Below the pieces are notes generated by a model that was not told the origin of the DNA, did not search any database, and saw only the letters and a program-made list of their open reading frames with translations. 64,000 bases of DNA from Lytechinus variegatus (lineage: Eukaryota > Echinodermata > Echinoidea > Temnopleuroida > Toxopneustidae), in contig NC_054751.1 in assembly GCF_018143015.1 (NCBI RefSeq), positions 25,464,783 through 25,528,782 of the forward strand, in the 5' to 3' direction. Position numbers and translations under genes: made by a program. Shown in pieces: positions 13,201-22,113 of the stretch (its first letter is position 1; every line of letters starts with the position of its first letter).

Positions 13201-16200
13201 ATAGCATGCTTTGGGGCGTCCTTCTTTTCTAGAATCGCCTTTATAGATTGGCCACAAACAGTATTCAAGAATATCTTGAAAATCAAATCTATACATAGGG
13301 GAAAATGATGATTTTTTATTACCCACACAATTGCTGGTTGTGCAAAAATAGCCCTTAAGATGAAAGAAATAGCCCCCCCCCCATCAGTAAACACCATAAC
13401 TTAAAAAAGTAGCCCTGACACTATATGAATTATTTCCCAATCTGATTTATCCATTATACTCTACTTCACTAAATTATGACAGAGCAGGCTTCTGAGAATT
13501 TGAATAGATGAATCAGAATAGGTGTACGGAAGTAGAATGTATTATCGAGGGCATAATGAATAAAGGAACCTTGGGAAGAAGAGTTCAGGCCCAAGGAGTA
13601 GCAGAGGGCATTTGAACTGTTTCAAGTGTATGTAATAATTCTAATGCCTGTGTATTATGTGTTATATGAATATTGATGAGGCCAAACAAAATGTAATATA
13701 TTGTAAGTCTCACACTCGGACAAGTATACAAGCATCAGAGTCAGATGTAAGCGCTGTGGGTACTTCCCATCATGGCCTCTTGAGTGCCGGAAGCACATTA
13801 AACATGATAGGGCCTATGACCGTTTACATCTTTATTGTACTTGAGTGATGATTAATACATTCATAACACAATCTCATCTCGAAACCTTGACCAGGCATTA
13901 TATGGCAGGGGCCGCAGAATGGTTTTTAAAGTGGGGGGAGGGCTGACCATGCTAAAAATCACAATCATATGGTCATTTTTATGTTTTTGTACACGGTTTT
14001 GGAAAAAAAAGTGGGGGCTGAAGCCCCCACCCCCCTCGGTTCCGCGGCCCCTGTATGGTACTATATTGACCAATTATCACTGATCATTGGTAGATCTACG
14101 GGTAAGGCGATATATATGAACTGTCACCGGAGGGCATAATTTATACCAATTCATACCTTACTGCTTAGATAGACTGGATATGTATTAACTTCAGCCTGGT
14201 ACTTGATGTCCCGTGGTATACCCCCATACATTGGAGAAGGGGTCAACACAGTATCTGAAACATATTTCAAAGACAAGAATTATAGTAACTTACATCATCA
14301 TCATCATAATTAAAAATTATAATAATAATTTATTATAATGATAAAAAACAATTCTCTGTACAGCTCATATGATATTATATCTCTATGCGCTCCTTGTGGC
14401 CTTGCATAACCCCTTGTCTGATTTCTTTCAAACTTACACCGCTGTCTTTCTCTTTTTTTCTCACTTAACACATTCATTTCATCACCAAGGATGGATTTCC
14501 CCTTTAAAGCCTATCTTTAATTTTCTTTAATTTTGATAAATCCCTAAATCACTATTCCAATTCATAATTTGACTGAGTGTGCTCTAAAACATTTATGATA
14601 TGAAATCAAAATGTGATGATTGGATACAATTACAGGTTTTATACCGGAATTGTTTTGACTGGGTACCTGGTTGAAATAAAATCCTCAACATATTTTTGTT
14701 ATCTAATACCCCTTCTAAGGCATGGATGGCCTGAAAATTTGTTCAGGATATAATCTTTTCCTGAGGTATCCTTACTACCCCCAATAAGAACATTACCAAG
14801 AGAGGGCACTAGGTTCCAAATTTAAATTCTAATGGCTTTAAAAATCCCAATTTTAATTCCAATGGCTGAACAAAACCTTGAATAACAATATTTTTTGTAA
14901 TATATGTATTGGAATATATATGAAACTTGAGTATATTTCACATTATTGACCATCAGAGGGGTGTTTCACAAAGATTTAAGTATGACTGAGAGTCGCACAC
15001 CAACGCGTACATGATATGCAACACACAATCTTATTGATTGATACGCAGTTAGTGTGCGTCCTAATGGCACGATCTAACCAATGCGGTCAAGCCTTTTACA
15101 CCGCACGCAACTAGGCATTTAGGTAAAACTTTGATCTAAGTCACACTTAAATCTTTGTGAAACATCCCCCTGTTTAACTGATAGACTCACCCCCAGGATT
15201 GCAGAGTATAAATGCCATCACATTTATTACAGGAGTTACTCCAGCCATGATCACCATCTAAAGTATGAAATACAACATTAAGAATTGCATTTACAGTGCT
15301 GCAATATGTAGTGGAAGGCGGGGTAAGTTGTGACAGTTTTTGCTTTTTGCATGTTAGAATTGATATGATTAATAATCTTGTCGAAATAAGTACCTTGCCT
15401 TGAAATTTAATTCTTCTGAAATATTTTCCACCTATATATAACTTTCTATCCCCACACTGAAAGTCATCGTGACCTTTGAAAAAAACGATGTCAAATGGCT
15501 CAACTTGCCCCATATATGGGGTAAGTTTGAGCCACCTTCTGGGGTAAGTTGAGCCACAAAAACTATGTACAAAATGTATGAGGGGAGAACCAGCATGTCA
15601 ATTTTTTGTTTAAAGTCTTCACTTGCCAATTCTCTATAAATACTAACATCCTTTAAAAGGAAAAGAGCAGTCATGTAAATTTGCTCCTTTCAGCCAGCAT
15701 TTCAATCGATTTTATGGTTTGTTTGTTTTTTAAGATACATTACCATAGGAATTACCATGGCTCAACTTGCCCCATGCTGTTTGGCTCAACTTACCCCAGT
15801 CCGATCTTAGTGCGATAATTTTGTATCCACACATTTATTATGCATCCATCATATAAAAGACTATGACAAGAATGAAGATCCATACCTGGACAAATAATGT
15901 TGTTATCATGTCTTTATTATATTTAAAGACGTGTGTGTTTATAAAGCACTTATCTATTTCACACTCTTTTTTACTTTTTTGACTGAAATTCACATTTTTC
16001 CCTCTAAAAAACTACTTTTTGTTTCAAAGTTGAAAACAATGTGGTGGGGTTAGGGGTTATGCTATGGGTCATCAATACATGACACCACCACAATGTCTGA
16101 CTCATTCATTATTGGCCTGGGGCTGGTGGCTCAACTTGCCCCTATGCTCAACTTACCCCGCCTTCCCCTACTTGATAATTATCTAATCTAAACCGTGTGC

Positions 16201-19200
16201 TTTGGTTTGGATGATTTTGCCTAGCTGTGTTGAACAAAAGCATATATCACAAAGCAGCAAATTCTGACAAACACCCCCTTGGTCCATGTACAAATACTCT
16301 AATCAATAACATTTCTTGAAAAGTGGAAAAACATTCACACTATCACAATGATTTTTTCAGGATCTTTTTTTTTCCTGAATTGAGCCTATATAATATGGAA
16401 CATACAGAGGTACAAATGACCATCTGAAAGGGGCGGGGGGGGGGGGGGGGCTGGGAATTGGATCATCCTCAACAATATAGACATAGAAAACAAAATTTAA
16501 ACTGTTTAAGTGTCAAATAATCATTTTCCCAATTAACTAACACCAGCTGGTGTCCCGAGAGAATCAAACCCTAAGCCGTTATTAACATTATACCTAAAGT
16601 TTGAACAACACTACAGAGTGTTCTAAGTAACAACAAGAGGTGTTACACCCATGGGAGTTCAAATGGTAAATTGCCAATCCGTCTACTGCCAACTCATCCA
16701 CTCACCACATGGTCTACTTTCATTTAGTCTAATATGCCATTGCATCCATCAACATTTCATCTAACAACCAGTTTGTCCAATAACCATTTGGTTCAATCAT
16801 CACTTCATTTAAACACCGTTTCGTCTATGACCATTTTGTCTCATAACCAGTTGGTCTAATATCCACTTCATTTTGCACAATTAGCACTTAGTCTAATTAC
16901 ACAAAACGGTTTATGGACTGAATGGCTATTGGACCAACTGGTTATTAGACGAAATGGTGGGTGAACGAATTGACAATGAGGCCATGTGGATAGTGGACAA
17001 ACTGATGGTAGACCAAATGATAGTAGACGAGTTGGTAATTGGACAAATTGGAATGAGATGACTTGGAAATAAACGGTTTAAATAACACTGCAAATTTAAA
17101 ACTGGAGTTAAATGACTTGTGTGGTCACCTACGACTACACCAGTTAACAACATATGTTTGCAGAGTATAATAAACAAATATGAGTACGACCTACCTTCTC
17201 AGGATCAAGACCTTGCGCAGCATTGGTCTCAGCTGACAAAAATTCTGCAATGACTTTGCGCATGCAGGCAGCCCCTTGACAGTGACTGGGATAGGGCAGC
17301 ATCGAGGAGTCCCATTTCTTTAGTTCCTGCTGGTTAAACTAGATGATGAAATTCAAGATAATTAAAATATTGGTTTGATCATGATACCCTACTGCACAGC
17401 AGAGATGTCAGATATTTCCTCTACCTAATCTTAACCCCCCCCCCCCCCTCTCTCTCTCTCTCATGATAGGGTAATGGGGCCTATTTTGAGACAAAAAAAT
17501 ATTTATAATTATTTGATTACGGTCTTTTTTCAAAGTTGATGTTCCTGTAACCATGGACATGCAGGGGCCATGGAAGTGGGGTGGGGGGAGCTTCAGCCAC
17601 CCCCATCCACTTTTTTTCAAAAAATGTAAAAATGACCATAGGATTGTGATTTTTTGCATGGTCAGCCCTCCCCCCCACTTTTGGCTCAGCCCCCCACTTT
17701 GAAAACCGTTCCACGCCGGGGGGGGGGGTCCACCCGACCAAAAAAGTGTTGGGATGTGCCGTGGGCGAGACAAAAAACGGGTGCCTTGAAGCGGGCTTAT
17801 CGTAAAAAGGAGGGTCCTCGGAACATGCTTTGGAACTACAAATGTTTGTGAAAACGGGGGTCCTTGGAACGGATCGCCAGCATGTGAGTGCGTATGCATC
17901 CCTATGGAACAGGCATGTGTGTATGATGGAGCTAGCCGCCTGGTGCGCTAGCACAAAGGCGATGGTCGGACAGTGCTCTGCGGCCGCTTTTCACCAAAAT
18001 TGCAGCTCTTTGTATCAGATCAATGCGACCGGAACCGCGTAACGAAAAATATGCGAAGCTTTGGAGCGGATTTCTTTTTTTTTTCCTCGATAAGAAGAAA
18101 ATGCTATGCTTTGGAGAGGCTTTCTTTGTTCTTTTTCTCAATAAGACAAAAATGCTATGCCTTGGAACGGAAATTTGAGTGTAAAAATGGGGGCACCCTC
18201 CGCGGCACATACCCGCTATGCATTATATACTGATTGCCCCCCCCCCAGAGTTCCGTCACTTTCGTGGCCCCTGACATGTATGATCATGTTCTATTCTCTC
18301 TAGCTGTCACTGCTCTAATTGTTGTGATATCATTTTATGAGTAGTAGTATACAGTGTTAGTAGCATTAGTAGAATTAGAAGTAGAGTGGTTGTAGTAGTA
18401 GTAGTAGTATTAGAGTAGTAGTAGTAGAGTAGTAGTAGTAGTAGTAGTATGGTATATATTAGACCAAAAGCTTCGGTCTCTGTTTTGTTGGTTGTTCAGC
18501 TGAACTTCGTTGGCTTCACTCACCAAATACAGAGACCGAAGTTCTAGCGCGATCTGTACAGGGGACTCAATGGCCATATGTTTATGTACTTAAGATCGGA
18601 TAAAACGGGGAAGTGAATTTGCGCGACAGCTGAGGTAAGTCACTGTTTTTGTTCCTTTTAACTTCATTTTTCTCTGTTTTTTGGCAATAGATGCCAAGAG
18701 GGAATATAAATTTGCACTCTGGTCACTATAATTTTCGAAATTTTTATTCATTAAAGACAAAAATTGAAAAGCCCCGACGGGGGATTTTGCATTGCAAGTC
18801 CCCTAATGGTGGCTGTACGATAGCGAGCCGTCTGTGTACGAGGAGAAATTTAAAAAAAATGTTAAAAAACTCCTCGAAACAGACGGCTGCCAGCTGTCTA
18901 GGTATATATAGGCCTCGTAGTATAGTTGCTGTAGTAGCAGTACTATAAGTACATCAATGATTTTATTTATCATCATCATTATAATCATCATTTATGAGTC
19001 ATCATCATCATCACCACCATGACCATGCACCATCATCATCGTCATTTTTATGCCCTTTGCAGGATAATTGGACTTGCAGCCTTGGGCATACAATACATTC
19101 TGACAGAGAGAACAATTTTGAGGGAATTTTCATGTCAACCAAGGTGCAAATTTGATGATGGCAATTTTTCATCTTATAGATAAGACTTAATTCCATAATT

Positions 19201-19574
19201 CTAGTCTATTGTAATCTGTTATGCCAGCCCAGTAGTCAGTACACCCAACTATATTACCTTTTCAGTAATAACATCTTTCACCGCTTCATTGTAGGCTGTA
19301 GACAGGTTAATGATGCCCTAAAATAAAAACAACAGAGAGAAAAAAAAATACATCATAATAAATTTCAATCCCTCGATCTCGAATGGCCATAGCAGTGCAA
19401 CGATGTTAAGAAATACTAGAAATAGATGAAGCCAAAACTCACATCCTTGTTATCTTCGTGATACGGATTTTCCGTCATTTTCTCAAACAGAATTTTCAGT
19501 GGAAAATCGAAGGCAAACATATTCCTGGCTCTCTGAGAAATAGCATCGGTGGATACAAAATTGGAACTCGCCAT
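7240..19574 (-). CDS. ACCS: 1-aminocyclopropane-1-carboxylate synthase-like PLP enzyme (12 exons, 433 aa)
   Basis: Coding exons in transcript order: 19443-19574, 19258-19317, 17195-17338, 15191-15257, 14157-14254, 12246-12323, 11797-11897, 10549-10690, 9510-9651, 9024-9163, 8294-8447, 7240-7283. All junctions are GT-AG and keep one frame, giving 433 aa. It is a class I/II aminotransferase-fold (fold type I) PLP enzyme. Visible hallmarks: NPFNPCG with Asn207, DEIY with Asp235 (pyridine nitrogen) and Tyr238, the Schiff-base lysine Lys274 in WGMAKDFGMPG, and the carboxylate-binding Arg407 in YGWARI. The DLPD...RTHV...KDFGMPG stretch matches the animal ACCS group rather than tyrosine or alanine aminotransferases. 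All core residues are present, so catalysis is likely. Whether it makes ACC is doubtful, because animal members are reported to lack or barely show that activity; it may act as a lyase, deaminase or aminotransferase. No signal peptide is seen, so cytosolic. The start ATG opens the first exon with no upstream in-frame extension chosen. Confidence 0.92.
7401..7612. repeat. ACATTTGCTCC-type element, copy 2
   Basis: Inverted ends: GACATTTGCTCCGGCGACAA at the left and its near-inverse (AATTGTCACAGGAGCAAATG) at the right. About 210 bp, in the last ACCS intron. Clearest copy of the family. Confidence 0.65.
7673..8032. mobile_element. MITE with roughly 50-bp inverted ends
   Basis: The left end reads GTGGTTTGAAGCC...GCATGACT-like TTTCATGCACTGATTACACT; the right end is its inverse (AGTGTAATCACTGCATGAAA...GGCTTCAAACCA). 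Length about 360 bp, in an ACCS intron, non-coding. The ends are not fixed by a target duplication. Confidence 0.6.
8760..8947. repeat. ACATTTGCTCC-type element, copy 3 (decayed)
   Basis: The left part (ACATTTGCTCCAGCAACAAT, then CTCCGATGGA) is nearly the same as copy 2; the right end is shortened. It lies in an ACCS intron 1.2 kb from copy 2, so the same intron region took two insertions. Confidence 0.55.
9316..9396 (-). repeat. Fragment of the terminus seen at the head of the DR1 array
   Basis: Read on the - strand this contains GTCTCGCCTGCATAGCAGAG, TGAGACTATAGCC and a GCGGCGGC tract, matching 21004-21062 on the + strand. GTCTC...GAGAC forms a small hairpin at the end of both. It is a truncated copy in an ACCS intron. 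Confidence 0.55.
9690..10090. repeat. Interspersed repeat, copy 2 of 3
   Basis: Related to 5420-5850 and 14520-14865. It runs from a TATGATACAGAGGATA-like start to 'gaaggcactatagat'. It sits directly upstream, in gene orientation, of the ACCS exon at 9510-9651. Confidence 0.45.
12033..12223. mobile_element. Short copy of the AGGGGAAGTTCACCC (TTAA) MITE family
   Basis: Starts AAAGGGAAGTTCACCCTGG and ends with the inverse ...CAGGGTGAGCTTTCCCT followed by TTAA (12224-12227). The left TTAA has changed to TTCA. Only about 190 bp, an internally shortened relative of 32628-33124 and 36923-37405. It lies next to the ACCS exon at 12246-12323. Confidence 0.6.
13916..14053. mobile_element. CAGGGGCC-family MITE with 5-bp target duplication
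   Basis: 138 bp with ends CAGGGGCCGC...GCGGCCCCTG, flanked by a perfect 5-bp duplication TATGG (13911-13915 and 14054-14058). The inside shows the shared core 'gctgaccatg...tggtcattttta...tgtacacggtttt' that also occurs at 17562-18273 and near 20280-20370. The superfamily was not assigned. Confidence 0.8.
14520..14865. repeat. Interspersed repeat, copy 3 of 3
   Basis: Related to 5420-5850, with landmarks TGATATGAAATCAAAATGTG, a shared 'aaatcct' stretch and 'agagagggcacta'. In an ACCS intron. Family unknown. Confidence 0.45.
14954..15172. mobile_element. MITE with about 30-bp inverted ends, beside an ACCS exon
   Basis: The left end is CAGAGGGGTGTTTCACAAAG then ATTTAAGT; the right end read inverted is CAGGGGGATGTTTCACAAAG then ATTTAAGT. 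Length about 219 bp. No clean target duplication. Its right end lies 19 bp from the ACCS exon at 15191-15257, on the donor side. Confidence 0.7.
15311..16168. mobile_element. TA-flanked element with GGGGTAAGTT inverted ends
   Basis: The left end is GTGGAAGGCGGGGTAAGTTG and the inverted right end is GGGGAAGGCGGGGTAAGTTG, flanked by TA (15309-15310 and 16169-16170). The subterminal word GGGGTAAGTTGAGCC (or its inverse) recurs several times. About 858 bp, no recognised protein. The repeated word contains a consensus 5' splice site (G|GTAAGT) on both strands, inside an ACCS intron. Confidence 0.7.
16667..17062. repeat. Foldback array of 'gacnaaatggttattg'-type units
   Basis: Roughly 20-bp related units (GTCTAATAACCA..., then the inverse TGGTTATTAGACGAAATGG) run in one orientation in the left half and the opposite in the right half, giving an approximate large palindrome. 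Non-coding, in an ACCS intron. Confidence 0.6.
17562..18273. mobile_element. Longer CAGGGGCC-family element with 5-bp target duplication
   Basis: Ends CAGGGGCCATGGAAGTGG...CACTTTCGTGGCCCCTG, flanked by ACATG on both sides (17557-17561 and 18274-18278). It shares the core of the 138-bp element at 13916-14053 but has additional inner sequence, including three related units of about 55 bp around 'aaatgctatgctttggagcg' (about 18040-18175). The long frames here are G/C-run artefacts; no transposase was recognised. Confidence 0.7.
18340..18450. repeat. (GTA)n microsatellite
   Basis: Imperfect GTA/TAG repeats, directly left of the element at 18460-18900. Confidence 0.9.
18460..18900 (+). mobile_element. 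Short unclassified element with terminal hairpins, 9-bp target duplication (uninterrupted copy)
   Basis: Begins TAGAC and ends GTCTA, with GGTATATAT directly on both sides (18451-18459 and 18901-18909). Each end folds: CTTCGGTCTCTGT pairs with ACAGAGACCGAAG near the left, and GCCGTCTGT...GAGGAG pairs with CTCCTCGAAACAGACGGC near the right. A paralogous copy in opposite orientation lies at 61797-63450, where two other elements have inserted. A 9-bp duplication is usual for Mutator-like elements, but the termini are not typical, so the class stays open. The 85-aa frame inside resembles nothing known. Confidence 0.65.
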
Positions 19575-19840
19575 GTTCTCTGATTGTGACTGTCTATGAT
19601 CAACTCAACCAACAGAAAGAAATATCTCATCAATTTTTCGTTTTAGTCACGTAAATGTAGCGTCTTTCGGCTCGGCTGATTACTCCAGCGATACGAGGAC
19701 CACCACTGACCCATATAACTCTATGCACTGACCCCAGTGCTGCTCCTGATCGATCCAGCCAGTTTGTACTTTTCCAATGTCGCGGCCACGTCGGCGGCCG
19801 CCGCGCCAGGCACAGCAGTTAGCTGACAGAACTCGACTTT
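19575..19840 (-). promoter_or_regulatory. Probable ACCS promoter and 5' UTR
   Basis: Sequence immediately upstream of the ACCS ATG. A GC- and CpG-rich block (GGCGGCCGCCGCGCC and GCGGCCACGTCGGC around 19780-19810) stands out against the AT-rich surroundings. No splice acceptor is seen between it and the ATG, so the 5' UTR probably continues in the first exon. The start site is not located. Confidence 0.5.
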
Positions 19841-19899
19841 TTGTTTAGAGTCGCAAGATTTGGGGCGTGGTCAGCGTTGGATGGGAGGGGCTTATTACG

Positions 19900-20165
19900 T
19901 TTGGTCATTAAATTTTGAGAATAAAAAAATTGAGATCAAGGGAAGGAAGGGGGACTGAAATAAAAGGGAATGGAAAAGAGAAAAAAAAGGAAAAAGAAAA
20001 GAAGAAAAATAGATAGGAAAACAAGAAAAATAGAAAGGAGAAGGAAGAATTAGAGGAAAATGAAGCAACAAAAAGGTTACAAAATGGAAGAGGGAAGGGA
20101 AATAAATAAATTATTAGGTCCCGAGCAGGGTAACGAGTCCGAGAGCTAAAACTAGGGAAACGGAA
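19900..20165. repeat. Purine-rich low-complexity tract
   Basis: GA/AAG-rich on the + strand for about 250 bp. The pyrimidine-strand frame of 109 aa (Phe/Ser-rich) is an artefact of composition. Confidence 0.8.
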
Positions 20166-20269
20166 AATAATATGAAGAAAACGTGGGATTGGGGGATTGG
20201 GCCCCGGGGACAGTCGAAAATATTGATGTACACACATTACACACGCGTGACCAAAAAAAAAACGCGTTT

Positions 20270-20933
20270 AAAGGAACGGTTTTTAAAGTGGGGGGGGCTG
20301 ACCATGCAAGAAATCACAATCACATGGTCATTTTCACGTTTTTGTACACGGTTTTGAAAAAAAAGTGGGCTGGCTGCCCGGGGGGCCACTTACATTGACG
20401 AGTGGATACCATGCGCGACCAAAAAACACGTAAAAAGGATGTCTTTTTCACGATAGGCACGTACATACGTAACGTGATAAGGTGTCAAAAACACAAAAAT
20501 AATGAAAAAAAGGGTATCTATTTCGCAAGGAAAATTACGTGTTTAGGGTCGAATTTGCGGGGATGATAAAACAAAGATAGAATGTTTTATAAAGGATGTC
20601 TTTTTTACCCCAACATTTCGTGTTTAGGGTCCGATTTGCGCGAGGTGTAGAAGGTGGGGTCGATCTAAACCAAATAGCCGACGACCGAAGGACCCGTAAC
20701 AATAAAACATTCCTTTACTTATTTAGGGGTTCATTTCAGGGAACATTTGCCAAGATTATCATTTTCTTTGCAATACTCGTTAAGGGTAGGGTTTCAAACG
20801 CCAATACTTGTTCAGAAAATGGAAATTACGTGTTTAGGGTGCTTTTCGAGACCCCATGCATGGTCGCGCATGGTATCCACTCGTGAATGGAAGTGGCCCC
20901 CCCCCCCCTTCCCGCTTCCGCGGTCCCTGAAAG
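20270..20933. repeat. Partial or rearranged CAGGGGCC-family copy
   Basis: 20280-20370 repeats the family core (AAAGTGGGG, CTGACCATGC, ATGGTCATTTT, TGTACACGGTTTTGAAAAAA) and 20915-20933 ends CTTCCGCGGTCCCTG, a family-like right terminus. The left terminus is not found. The middle holds repeated 'tacgtgtttagggt' words at about 20538, 20620 and 20828. Confidence 0.5.
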
Positions 20934-21000
20934 GGATGGGGTTTTTTCAGTTTTGGACGCGGGATGCGCGTGCACTCGTAAAGTGTATCAAAAACACCGA

Positions 21001-22113
21001 TTTTTGTCTCACCTGCGAAGCGAAGTGAGACTATAGGCGCCGCTTTTCCGACGGCGGCGGCGGCGTCAACATCAACTCTTAACCTGAGGTTAAGTTTTTG
21101 AAATGATGTCATAACTTAGAAAGTATATGGACCTAGTTAATAAAACTTGGCCATAAGGTTAATCAAGTATTACTGAACATCCTATTAGAGTTTCATGTCA
21201 CATGACCAAGGTCAAAGGTCATTTAGGGTCAATGAACTTAGACCATGTTGGAGGAATCAACATCGAAATCTTAACCTGAGGTTAAGTTTTTGAAATGTCA
21301 TCATAACCTATAGGCCTATATGGAGCTAGTTCATGAAACTTGGACATAAGGTTAATCAAGTATCACTGAACATCCTGCATGAGTTTCATGTCACATGACC
21401 AAGGTCAAAGGTCATTTAAGGTCAATGAACTTTGGCCGAATTGGGGATATCTGTTGAATTCCCATCATAACTTTGACAGTTTATGGATCTGATTCATGAA
21501 ACTTGGACATAATAGTAATCAAGCATCACTGAAAATTTTGTGCAAGTTTCAGGTCTCATGATTAAGGTCAAAGGTCATTTAGGGTCAATGAACTTTGGCC
21601 GAATCGGGGGTATCTGTTGAATTGCCATCATAACTTTAAAAGTTTATTGGTCTAGTTCATTAACTCTTGGACATTAGAGTAATCAAGTATCACTAAACAT
21701 CCTGTGCGCGTTTCAGGTCACATGACCAAGGTCAAAGGTCAATGAACTTTGGCCGAATTGGGTGTATCTGTTGAATTACCATCATAACTTTGAAAGTTTA
21801 TGGATCTGCTTCATGAAACTTGTACATAAGAGTAATCAAGTATCACTGAACATCCTGTTCGAGTTTCAGGTCACATGATCAAGGTCAAAGGTCATGTAAG
21901 GTCAATGAACTTTGGCCATGTTGGGTTTTTTTGTTGAATAACCATCATATCTCTGTAAGTTTATTGGTCTAGTTCATAAAAAGTGGACATAAGAGTAACC
22001 ATGTATCACTGAACATCTTGTGCGAGTTAGAGTAGTATTCAAAGTCAGCCGACTGCTGCTATATTGAACCGCGTGATGCAGCTAGTGAGACGGCCAGAGG
22101 CATTCCACTTGTT
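21001..22113 (+). repeat. Tandem array of about six 155-195 bp units with DR1 and IR1 nuclear-receptor motifs
   Basis: A head segment (GTCTCACCTGCGAAGCGAAG...TGAGACTATAGG, then a GGC run) is followed by six related units, each built like 'catcataactttgaaag...gttcatgaaacttggacata...aatcaagtatcactgaacatcctg...gtttcaggtcacatga'. Exact AGGTCAAAGGTCA (direct repeat of AGGTCA with 1-bp spacer) occurs at 21209-21221, 21402-21414, 21565-21577, 21729-21741 and 21882-21894. Shortly after each (overlapping in the fourth) is RGGTCAATGAACT, an inverted repeat with 1-bp spacer, at 21226, 21419, 21582, 21736 and 21899. Spacing is about 193, 163, 164 and 153 bp. It lies between divergent ACCS and BNIP3. It may be a dispersed element that merely contains these motifs. 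Confidence 0.85.

Noticed and set aside
17408-17954. Overlapping 145- and 163-aa frames on the - strand
   Set aside because: Lie over a transposable element with C/G runs; no protein family resemblance.
21070-22030. CRISPR-like or satellite array
   Set aside because: Units are 150-190 bp and similar throughout, with no short repeat/unique spacer structure; a eukaryotic context also excludes CRISPR.
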